64,000 nucleotides of DNA from Candidatus Lucifugimonas marina (GTDB taxonomy: Bacteria > Chloroflexota > Dehalococcoidia > Lucifugimonadales > Lucifugimonadaceae): contig CP046147.1 of the NCBI GenBank assembly GCA_029593915.1, positions 496,001 through 560,000 of the forward strand, in the 5' to 3' direction. This document shows positions 8,757 through 16,203 of this stretch, in pieces. The notes below the pieces were generated by a model, which saw only the letters and a list, made by a program, of their open reading frames with translations, did not search any database and was not told the DNA's origin. Position numbers and translations under genes: made by a program. The first letter of the stretch is position 1. The number at the start of each line of letters is the position of its first letter.

Positions 8757-9740
8757 ATGGCAACTTCTGAAACACAGGGTGAGGTTCAGCACGTCGATTC
8801 GTCGACGCTGGATGCTCCGCTCAATCCGGTAAAAGTCGATAGGTCGTTATTCGGTAGCTTCTGGTACGTCATGCGTAAGTACCCGGTTGTACCGGCAGCT
8901 GTACTGGTCTTACTCGTCGTAGCGGCAATCATCGGACCTACAGTGGCTCCGTATGACCGTGACATCGGTCCAATCGGTGACCGTCACTTAGGTATGTTCC
9001 AGTACTCCGAGCTTGCTCTGGAAGATCAGGACCCACCTCGCTATGGTCTATGGCCTGCGGGATTCCACCTGTTTGGATCTGACCACATCGGTCGAGACGT
9101 GTTTACCCGTGTTTTGCACGGTGCACGCATTTCGATGCAGGTTGTGATGGTCTCGCTGGTGCTGGGTATGTTTATCGGAGTATCGCTCGGAATGATTTCG
9201 GGCTACTACGGTGGGGTCGTTGACGAGGTTATTACTAGATTCGTCGATATTTGGTATGCGATGCCGTTCCTGATGGTTGCACTGATTGTGGTGTTGATCT
9301 TCGGGCGTGGCTTAACGGTGCTCCTGTTCGTGCTGGCTCTTGTAGCCTGGGCAGGTTTCGTGAGGGTTATCCGTGCCCAAATTCTGGTGCTGAAGCAGAT
9401 GGACTATGTCGCTGCTGCCAGGGTGAACGGTGCGTCTGACTTGAGAATTCTTATCAAGCACTTGCTGCCTGGAATTCTGAACACGGCTATCGTTGTTGGA
9501 ACACTGAACACGTCGGGTCTGATCCTTTCAGAATCAGTGCTCAGTTTCGTTGGTGCTGGAATTCAGCCTCCAACGCCAGCTTGGGGTGTTATGACCAACG
9601 AAGGTCGTGACTATCTCTCGATTGCTGCTCACCAGGTGCTCGTACCTTCAGCAGCCATCTTCTTGGTGGTGATTTCGCTGAACTTCTTGGGTGACTGGTT
9701 GAGAGACCGGTTGGACCCACGACTGCGCCAGATCGACTAG
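8757..9740 (+). CDS. ABC transporter permease, DppC/OppC type
   Basis: Inner-membrane permease of 327 residues. Typical DppC landmarks: an N-terminal cytosolic arm, one segment (about 40-62), an outer loop with HLFGSDHIGRDVFTRVLHGA, then five more segments. The EAA loop reads YVAAARVNGASDLRILIKHL near residues 215-235, and the end is WLRDRLDPRLRQID. It is the last gene of the unit: a strong terminator follows 20 bases later, so no ATPase (DppD/DppF) is encoded here and it must come from elsewhere. Confidence 0.92.
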   Translation: MATSETQGEVQHVDSSTLDAPLNPVKVDRSLFGSFWYVMRKYPVVPAAVLVLLVVAAIIGPTVAPYDRDIGPIGDRHLGMFQYSELALEDQDPPRYGLWPAGFHLFGSDHIGRDVFTRVLHGARISMQVVMVSLVLGMFIGVSLGMISGYYGGVVDEVITRFVDIWYAMPFLMVALIVVLIFGRGLTVLLFVLALVAWAGFVRVIRAQILVLKQMDYVAAARVNGASDLRILIKHLLPGILNTAIVVGTLNTSGLILSESVLSFVGAGIQPPTPAWGVMTNEGRDYLSIAAHQVLVPSAAIFLVVISLNFLGDWLRDRLDPRLRQID

Positions 9741-9760
9741 CGTTATTGCAAGTAACTAAA

Positions 9761-9793
9761 AAAGCCCTCGGCATTTCGCCGAGGGCTTTTTTT
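9761..9793. terminator. Bidirectional terminator between convergent genes
   Basis: AAAGCCCTCGGC (9761-9772) and GCCGAGGGCTTT (9778-9789) form a perfect 12-bp stem with a 5-base loop and T-runs on both strands. It ends the permease operon on one strand and the HAD gene on the other. Nearly the same hairpin is found after clpX at 61182. Confidence 0.93.
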
Positions 9794-9812
9794 ATTCTGC
9801 TGCTATCAAGCT

Positions 9813-10535
9813 TTACAACAAGATGTGTTCCGTCAGTTCAGAGAGCGTTCTGATGACGGGTACGCCAACAACATGCCCTTTCGATCCAACGGCTCCTGTG
9901 TGGTCGATCTGAAGAGCCTGCATACCCACATCTAGGGCACCTTCGACATCCACAATGTCGTCACCTACGTGTAGAGCCTCTTCAGGGGCTACACGTAGCG
10001 ACGAGAGGGCATGTAAGAAGATTTCAGGAGCGGGTTTGTCGCTGCGTACCTCAAATGAAATAACAATGGCATCTAGCAGCGAGTCTAGTTCCCACTTTGT
10101 CAGAAGTTCTCTTACATATGGATAGTGATCGAAGTTCGTCACCAGACCTACTGCGATTCCGTTCTGTTTGAGAACTGAAATTACATCGATGGCGTCATCC
10201 GCAAGAGTCCATCTTGGTCCCCAGCTTTGAATAATCGCTTGTGCGTACTGTTGAATAGATGTGTCTGGTACTTGGAAATCGTGTGAATCTAAGAACGTGG
10301 CGATTCGGCGTTCGAAATAGGTGAATCCGTCCTTTTTCGATCTGTCGAATTGCGTTGCGAACATCTCTGCGGCTGAATCTTCATCCATCTCCATACCATC
10401 GAGGTGCAGAGCATTCGAAAACACCTGGGCCGATATATCCGTGTCGTTGTCGGCTGGACCACCGATAAGCAGAGTGTTGTAGAGGTCGAACGTGACCGCA
10501 CGCAGTTCCTTTTTGTTTTTCACGGGGCGGGGCAT
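9813..10535 (-). CDS. HAD superfamily hydrolase, type IA (phosphoglycolate phosphatase / haloacid dehalogenase-like)
   Basis: Cytosolic phosphatase of about 240 residues. Start taken at the internal ATG (MPRPVKNKKEL) because AAAGGAG lies about 9 bases upstream; the longer reading adds 18 residues without a ribosome site. Motif I is DLYNT (Asp, with Tyr before Asn), motif II VTNFD, motif III Lys in SDKPAPEIF and motif IV HVGDDIVDVEG. The second acid of motif I is Asn instead of Asp, a pattern known in haloacid-dehalogenase-like members, so phosphatase activity is not certain. The helical cap between motifs I and II fits type IA. Confidence 0.8.
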   Translation of the reverse strand: MPRPVKNKKELRAVTFDLYNTLLIGGPADNDTDISAQVFSNALHLDGMEMDEDSAAEMFATQFDRSKKDGFTYFERRIATFLDSHDFQVPDTSIQQYAQAIIQSWGPRWTLADDAIDVISVLKQNGIAVGLVTNFDHYPYVRELLTKWELDSLLDAIVISFEVRSDKPAPEIFLHALSSLRVAPEEALHVGDDIVDVEGALDVGMQALQIDHTGAVGSKGHVVGVPVIRTLSELTEHILL

Positions 10536-10594
10536 CAAAACTGAACTCCTTTCATCAACGATCAGCTGTCGAGTTGTAGTGCTGGTCACATTAC

Positions 10595-10625
10595 AAAAAA
10601 CGACCGTCCATGCGGACGGTCGTTT
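10595..10625 (-). terminator. Intrinsic terminator of the cupredoxin-like gene
   Basis: AAACGACCGTCC (10598-10609) pairs with GGACGGTCGTTT (10614-10625) around a 4-base loop; on the minus strand the stem is followed by a T-run (TTTTTTG). Confidence 0.9.
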
Positions 10626-10651
10626 CTAAATACTATGTTGCGTGAATGAAT

Positions 10652-11314
10652 TTACTCGACGCAGACAGCACCTACACCTGTGTCACCCGAGAATCGTGAG
10701 TGATAGGTGAAGCAACCAGTGCTGGTGAATGTGTGTGAGTAGTTGGGAGTTTCTTTGTCGAATGGACCTTTGTGAAGGTCGCCCGAGTCCCATTCTTCCT
10801 CCTGACCGGGGTCAGCCGTTGTGCTGCTCGCAGAACGACGGTCGTTCAACCATGTAACAGTCTCTCCGACTGCAACCTTGATGATCGCTGGCTCGAAGAC
10901 TGTTCCTTCAGCACCCTTTGAGAGAATTTGAATTTCTATAACACCAGTCAGAGCGGGCCCTTCAGGAACTTCAACCTCGAAGGCTGCACCCTGTGCAAGT
11001 TCTGCACCAGAGTCTCCACCCACACCCTTTGAAACGATTCCCTCTTCAGCAAGTGCGGTTGCAGTTGCTGCTCGGTCGGCGTTTGCTGCTGCCGCTGCAC
11101 TGTTGTCATCGATCTGCACCTGAACTGTTGCGTCAGGGTCACCACCGGCGTCAATAACCGCCTGTCGAGTTGCTGCTGCATTGTCGAGTTTGTTCTGTGC
11201 CTTGGTGGTCTCAACGATTTGTACTGTCGTTGGTCCACTTGCACAAGCAGCCATAATGGTGGTCAAAACGGACACCGCCGCCAAAACCAGAATCACACGA
11301 ATCCGAATCGACAT
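10652..11314 (-). CDS. Cupredoxin-fold lipoprotein with apparently lost copper ligands
   Basis: Start chosen at MSIRIRVILVLAAV, which has a GGGGGG ribosome site just upstream and begins a lipoprotein signal (lipobox TIMAACASG). About 220 residues: lipid anchor, a low-complexity Ala/Asp/Thr linker to about residue 115, then a plastocyanin-like domain (PAIIKVAVGETVTWLNDRRS ... CFTYHS ... GVGAVCVE). In typical blue-copper domains the loop after VTW.N has a His and the C-terminal loop reads YxCxxHxxM. Here the first His position reads RSAS and the last loop reads YHSRFSGDTG, so no complete Cys-His-Met set is seen. Two cysteines could form a disulfide. Role unknown; it acts outside the membrane. 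Confidence 0.7.
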   Translation of the reverse strand: MSIRIRVILVLAAVSVLTTIMAACASGPTTVQIVETTKAQNKLDNAAATRQAVIDAGGDPDATVQVQIDDNSAAAAANADRAATATALAEEGIVSKGVGGDSGAELAQGAAFEVEVPEGPALTGVIEIQILSKGAEGTVFEPAIIKVAVGETVTWLNDRRSASSTTADPGQEEEWDSGDLHKGPFDKETPNYSHTFTSTGCFTYHSRFSGDTGVGAVCVE

Positions 11315-11500
11315 ATAAGTCCCCCCGATAACGAAGCTTATTTTGCATCGCCGAGTAAGAGTTTTTGGTTCATTTGCTATCGATTTTATCGAAAGAATTA
11401 TGAACCCTGAGTTCAATTTGGCGGAAGGATAACACGGAGTTTTCCCGCGGCACGTACGAGAAAGTTCGTTTCTGAGTAATTTTCCGCTCTCAGCCCGTGA

Positions 11501-12856
11501 TCAACGCTGGTTTCGACGCATTCGCAGCACAACCAATCCGGATATCGCCGCTATTCCAGCTGCGATGTAGTAAGAGAATCGGTATGCCTCGTAAAAAGTC
11601 GAACCATACGAAGATTGCTGCCAATTAAGAATCGTCGTTATTAGAGCGATTGAAAGCACGGTGCCAACCGTCTGCGAAACGGTTAGGGCGGCAGACGTTG
11701 CACCAGCGTGCTCGCTCGGAGTTCCTCGAAGAGTGAGGGCGTAGACTGCCGCCTGATGCATGCCGAAGCCGAGTCCGAGTACCGCTGTGGCGATCACTAC
11801 GGTTGTCATCGTCGGATCTGAGCCTGATGATCCAGCCATCGCTAGCCCGATTGCGGTGATGATGGTTCCGGCAAAAGTTACAGGGCGGTCGCCAACACGA
11901 TCAGCCAGCCAACCGGTGAGTCCCGAGCCGGCGAAATTCATCGCTGCCATCAGCGCCAGTAGGGCGCCGAGAGTTAGTCCGCTCCGACCCATCACATCTG
12001 CGACGTAGAACGGGAATAGAAACCACATTACGAACGAGGCAACTGTTAGCAACAGATTTGAAGCTGTTCCAGATTTGAATCCTCGGTATGCGGTCAAGCC
12101 CGACGGAAATATCGTAAATCTTCCGGATCGCTTGCCTTTCGCAAAGATGAATCCGAGAACGATAGTCAATGCGAACAGAACCAGAGGGAGTGGTGAGAGC
12201 CAGCCTTCTACTCGCGCGAATGACATTGCAAGAATGAAAGTGAACAGTGTTGCAAACAGCGTTACAGAACCCGGAAGATCGAAACGTTGATTCGCTCTTC
12301 CTTCTACCGCTTTAGCTAAATGCCCATTCAGCCCCACCGCAGCTGCAATTAATAGAGCGACTCCGATTGGAATGCGTGCCCAGAAAATGGCCTCCCAACC
12401 AATCTGCTGTCCGAGGAACCCGCCTCCGAGAGTTCCTGCGAACGTTCCGAGCCCCATAGCTCCCAATGTCACACCAAGTGCGGCACCTCGACGGGACGGA
12501 CCGAACGCTCTTGCTACCAGTGCAGGTGCGAGGGTGAAAAGAATTGCCACCCCTATTCCCTGAGGTATCCGTAGAGCGACGATTGGTGTTAGTGAGTCCT
12601 GTAGCGATATGAGACCAACGGCGAGCGTGTACAGCACAATTCCCGAAACCAGCGGCCACTTGATGCCGAATCGATCAGCAATACCTCCAGCGACGAATCC
12701 GGTGCCGCTTCGGGCGCCGTGATACATGATGATGATCAGTTGGACACTGATTAGGGTTTCGCCAAGTTCGGAACGGAATCTCGGCAAATTGACGTTAATC
12801 GAAAAGTCGAGAGCACCTAAAAATAGTGCCCCGCTTCCAATCAGGATCGCCATCAT
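11501..12856 (-). CDS. MFS transporter, DHA2 (EmrB/QacA-like) type
   Basis: Inner-membrane carrier of 451 residues with 12-14 segments. DHA2 landmarks are LGALDFSINVNLPRF in the first segment, GGIADRFGIKWPLVSG (loop 2-3) and PSRRGAALGVTLGAMGLG near residue 125. Start uncertain: the frame stays open upstream for about 35 codons of hydrophilic residues (VDSTTQSESTGK...) up to a TAA, but without ATG, GTG or TTG, and ATG 12856 has no clear ribosome site. Likely exports small organic compounds; substrate unknown. Confidence 0.85.
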   Translation of the reverse strand: MMAILIGSGALFLGALDFSINVNLPRFRSELGETLISVQLIIIMYHGARSGTGFVAGGIADRFGIKWPLVSGIVLYTLAVGLISLQDSLTPIVALRIPQGIGVAILFTLAPALVARAFGPSRRGAALGVTLGAMGLGTFAGTLGGGFLGQQIGWEAIFWARIPIGVALLIAAAVGLNGHLAKAVEGRANQRFDLPGSVTLFATLFTFILAMSFARVEGWLSPLPLVLFALTIVLGFIFAKGKRSGRFTIFPSGLTAYRGFKSGTASNLLLTVASFVMWFLFPFYVADVMGRSGLTLGALLALMAAMNFAGSGLTGWLADRVGDRPVTFAGTIITAIGLAMAGSSGSDPTMTTVVIATAVLGLGFGMHQAAVYALTLRGTPSEHAGATSAALTVSQTVGTVLSIALITTILNWQQSSYGSTFYEAYRFSYYIAAGIAAISGLVVLRMRRNQR

Positions 12857-13078
12857 CTGGGCGAACTTGGTTATTCCGCGGTCAACGTGGGGGGCTGAAC
12901 TCCCGGTCGGGTCAGGTTTGCCGGTGGATTCAGATTGAGTTGTTGAATCTACACTAGTGATGTTTTAAGTCCTGCCCCAGGCAATCGATTCATAACAAGC
13001 CGCACGATGAGTTCACTGATCGATTTTCGAGTGTCGTAATAATTGTCGCCGGTATTCTTTCGTCGTTGACCATCGATG

Positions 13079-14182
13079 CTAGTTGATTGGGCGTTTCGAA
13101 ACCCGACCGGCGTACTCTTCGCTGATGTAGAGGGTCGAATCGGTTACCACAAGTCCTGTTGGTGAAACGACAGTTTCAACAATCACAGTTGGCTCACCAT
13201 TGTTCCACCTGATGATGCGCCCAGGGTGGGTAGCTGAATTTTCGGCAAAGTCTCCACTTTCGAAAACAGTCTTTGTGTCGGACGAGAACTCCGCAATGTA
13301 CAGATTGCCGTCTGGACCAAACGTAATGTCGGTGATCGTGGTGAACCCGGTTGCGTAGGGTTCAACTTCTCCTTCATCCATTGCATCGCCATCGCCGTTG
13401 ATATCTTCGACTCTCCAGACAACTGCTTCTCCGCGTGGATATGGGTAGCCCGTCAGCGATCCGACGTAGATAGCGCCGTCTGCACCACGAGCGATTCCGG
13501 TTGGAACCATTTCTACTGGTGGCTCGTGATCGGGAATGTGAAAGTCCTCGAACACTACGTAGTCACGAATATTGCCATCGAGGTCGACTGCAAGGAGCGA
13601 ATTTCCGCCGGGGTCTGCAACGATCCAGCCATCCACTTCAGGTGCATCGGCTATGTCGTAGGGGTTGGAGAAGCGATTTGAAAGGGGAGCAAAAGCATCC
13701 GTGGCTTCTGTCACCGGCTCGAATTCTTTTTCACCACCAGGAGTAAGGCGGAAGAGACGTGCAGATTGGTTTCCTCGGAACTCACCTACGATGGTGAATA
13801 CTTCGCCGTTGAGAACGCTGATTGCCGAAGGCCCTGCGCGATATTCGTTATCAGGACCTGTATTGAGGGCATGTGGCATGCGCTTTTCTGTGAGAGAACG
13901 TATTTCGCCGTTGGGCATCACTTCTAAAACCCGACCACCACCGGTTTCTGCAATTAGAAGATTTTCATCCTGATTAAGAATGAGTCCGCGTGGAGAAGTG
14001 AGTTCATCAGTGATGATCGTTCCCGGTTCGCTGGCCGATTCTTCAACTTCGAAACTCCCTGGCTCGTCTTCCGATCCGCCGCATGCCACAGAGGCTGCGA
14101 TAACGAGAAGAGCAGCAATGATTGCCACTCGAGACGCTGATAGTTGAAGCTTCTGTGCGACTGAATTTAGAAAAGGGTTCAT
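13079..14182 (-). CDS. NHL / SMP-30-like beta-propeller lipoprotein (ScyD/ScyE type)
   Basis: Start taken at MNPFLNSVAQKL, which leads straight into a signal with lipobox VIAASVACGG, cysteine near residue 34. About 367 residues. The rest has repeated propeller blades: SPRGLILNQDENLLIAETGG, a blade with GWIVADPGGNSLLAVDLDGN, TGIARGADGAIYVGSLTG, ITFGPDGNLYIAEFSS and GRIIRWNNGEPTVIVE. This pattern matches extracellular ScyD/ScyE and NHL-repeat proteins. Substrate and activity unknown; it would be lipid-anchored outside the cell. It is not coupled to its neighbours. Confidence 0.75.
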   Translation of the reverse strand: MNPFLNSVAQKLQLSASRVAIIAALLVIAASVACGGSEDEPGSFEVEESASEPGTIITDELTSPRGLILNQDENLLIAETGGGRVLEVMPNGEIRSLTEKRMPHALNTGPDNEYRAGPSAISVLNGEVFTIVGEFRGNQSARLFRLTPGGEKEFEPVTEATDAFAPLSNRFSNPYDIADAPEVDGWIVADPGGNSLLAVDLDGNIRDYVVFEDFHIPDHEPPVEMVPTGIARGADGAIYVGSLTGYPYPRGEAVVWRVEDINGDGDAMDEGEVEPYATGFTTITDITFGPDGNLYIAEFSSDTKTVFESGDFAENSATHPGRIIRWNNGEPTVIVETVVSPTGLVVTDSTLYISEEYAGRVSKRPIN

Positions 14183-14442
14183 GGTTACTAGGTGATAGGA
14201 GACGTAGTGGTTGAGATGCTCAAGATGTGGCTGAATCGAATCGCCTGAGCATTCGAACGTCACTTCGATCAATTATCGCACTTATCCCTGTAGGACTATC
14301 TGAATTTAGTATGGGATTTTGGCAGATGTATGCACCTACGTGCGGAGGTTGTATATTTTGCCGTGAATATTTTTTACCGCTACATGTTGATGAGATATTT
14401 TCGTCGAACCATGAATAGCAAGTGAACGGAAAGATTTCGACT

Positions 14443-15423
14443 ATGGGACACAGTGTTATTTATTACGGTGAAGATGACGGTGCTCGAACGATTCGGGCAC
14501 TTGAGCTTGGTCCCGCCGATCTTGATTGGGGAGTAGTTAGCCCCGAGGCTCCCGAAGCTGAGCAGACGGAAGCACTTGCCGATGCTGTAGCCGTGATCAC
14601 GAACGGTCTTTCCATTACGACCGAGATGCTCGAAAAAATGCCCAAGATGAAGCTACTGCAGGTGATGAGTGCAGGGTTTGATCGACTCGATGTTCCTGCC
14701 ATACGTGAGATGGGTATCGAGGTGTGCAATAACTCCCCAGCTATCGCCCGTTCAGTTGCTGAACACACCATCGGAATGATGATGATGGTGTACAAGCGCC
14801 TTCCGCAGGGAGTCGATGGTGTCAAAGATGGCAGTTGGCAGAAGCCTGCGAAATCGGGCGAATTCGGCAAGGTTTACGAAATATCGGGTCGAACTGTAGG
14901 CATCATCGGGCTAGGCAATATCGGGTCTTGGGTGGCGAAAATGCTGCAGGGGTTCGGCACAACAACTCTTTACACCGACGTTCGAGATTTTTCGACTGAA
15001 AAGGAAAAAGAACTGAACGTGACGAGAGTGACCATGGATGAGCTGCTGGACCGTTCCGACATCGTTACGGTGCACGTGCCTCTATCGAGCTCAACGACGG
15101 GGTTGATGGGCAGGCGTGAATTCGCTGCTATGAAGTCGGACGCTATTTTTATCAATACCTGTCGAGGTCCGGTGCAGAACGAGGCGGAATTGATCGAGGC
15201 TTTGAACGCCCGAGAAATACTTGGAGCCGGACTGGATGTAACGGAGATCGAGCCTACACCTCTCGATACGCCGTTGCTGCAGATGGACAACGTGGTGCTT
15301 ACACCTCATCTGGCTGGTTCTTCTCAAGAACGGGTCGATAGGGCGTTGGTGTTCTCTTTTGAAAACGCTCGACGTGCGCTGAACGGCGAGACATTGCAGA
15401 ACCCGGTTGAAGTGCTTGACTAG
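14443..15423 (+). CDS. D-2-hydroxyacid dehydrogenase family protein
   Basis: NAD-dependent enzyme that interconverts 2-oxo acids and D-2-hydroxyacids (glyoxylate, hydroxypyruvate or phosphoglycerate type). Start taken at ATG 14443 with GGAAAG upstream; a GTG 21 bases earlier is possible. About 326 residues. The dinucleotide site is GIIGLGNIGSWVAKML near residue 155; the catalytic Arg is in INTCRGPVQNE, the Glu in LDVTEIEPTP and the His in LTPHLAGSS. No C-terminal ACT domain is present, so it is not a full SerA. It overlaps the next gene by up to 17 bases. Confidence 0.88.
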   Translation: MGHSVIYYGEDDGARTIRALELGPADLDWGVVSPEAPEAEQTEALADAVAVITNGLSITTEMLEKMPKMKLLQVMSAGFDRLDVPAIREMGIEVCNNSPAIARSVAEHTIGMMMMVYKRLPQGVDGVKDGSWQKPAKSGEFGKVYEISGRTVGIIGLGNIGSWVAKMLQGFGTTTLYTDVRDFSTEKEKELNVTRVTMDELLDRSDIVTVHVPLSSSTTGLMGRREFAAMKSDAIFINTCRGPVQNEAELIEALNAREILGAGLDVTEIEPTPLDTPLLQMDNVVLTPHLAGSSQERVDRALVFSFENARRALNGETLQNPVEVLD

Positions 15424-16183
15424 TTCGCTTAATAAGATTGGCAACAGAGCTGTAAAAGGCTTGTTGCTTGATTTAGACGGAACGGTTTTGCCAGAGAATA
15501 ATCGCCCGACTGACAGGGTGGTTCGGGCTATTGTCGAAGCTTCAAAGAAGATTCCCGTAGCGCTGGCTTCCGGTCGTGTTCAAGACGACGTGTGCCACTT
15601 CGCTCGCCTATTCGGACTGACGGGACCGCAGATATCTGACAACGGTGCCACGATGATGGATCCGCTGACAGGTCGTGCTATTAATCGACACGTGCTTGAT
15701 AGCGATGTTGCGAAGCAGGTTGTATCTGAGCTTCGCGGTTCTTCATCACGTGTGCTCGTCTGCGACGCAGGGCGATTTATCGATAATCCTGACGACATCA
15801 AGGATTGGCAGATAACGATTGTGATGGCGAAGTTTTCTAACGAGGCTGAAGCTCGAAGCTGGGTAGATAGGTTTCCGGCTGAATCGGTCAGTACCTACGC
15901 TACTGTAGATAATCTTGGCGAGTGGTACATCGATTGCACTGCGGCTGGAATCGATAAGGCAACGGGTGCTAGAGATTTTGCAGAGGCTGTTGGTGTCGAT
16001 GTATCGGAGCTTATGGTGGTTGGCGATGGTTGGAACGATGTTCCAATGTTCGAAGTTGCTGGCACGGGAATTGCGATGGAAGGCGCTCCCGTGGAAGTGC
16101 AAAATATTGCAACAGCGATGACCGCTGGAATCGATGATGATGGCGCAGGGCTAGCTATCGAAAAGTACGTGCTGGGGCGCTAG
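15407..16183 (+). CDS. HAD superfamily hydrolase, Cof/HAD-IIB type
   Basis: Predicted cytosolic phosphatase of about 255 residues. Motif I is LLLDLDGTVLPE, motif II is the Ser of VALASGRVQD and motif IV VVGDGWNDVPMFE; an acidic, variable cap lies between. No ATG is available before motif I: the start is TTG at 15407 or TTG at 15416, both inside the end of the dehydrogenase gene, so translation is coupled to it. That pairing suggests a linked metabolic step, for example removal of a phosphate from a 2-hydroxyacid phosphate, but this is inference. Confidence 0.8.
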   Translation: MKCLTSSLNKIGNRAVKGLLLDLDGTVLPENNRPTDRVVRAIVEASKKIPVALASGRVQDDVCHFARLFGLTGPQISDNGATMMDPLTGRAINRHVLDSDVAKQVVSELRGSSSRVLVCDAGRFIDNPDDIKDWQITIVMAKFSNEAEARSWVDRFPAESVSTYATVDNLGEWYIDCTAAGIDKATGARDFAEAVGVDVSELMVVGDGWNDVPMFEVAGTGIAMEGAPVEVQNIATAMTAGIDDDGAGLAIEKYVLGR

Positions 16184-16203
16184 CTGTTCAGCCACATTAC
16201 CTA

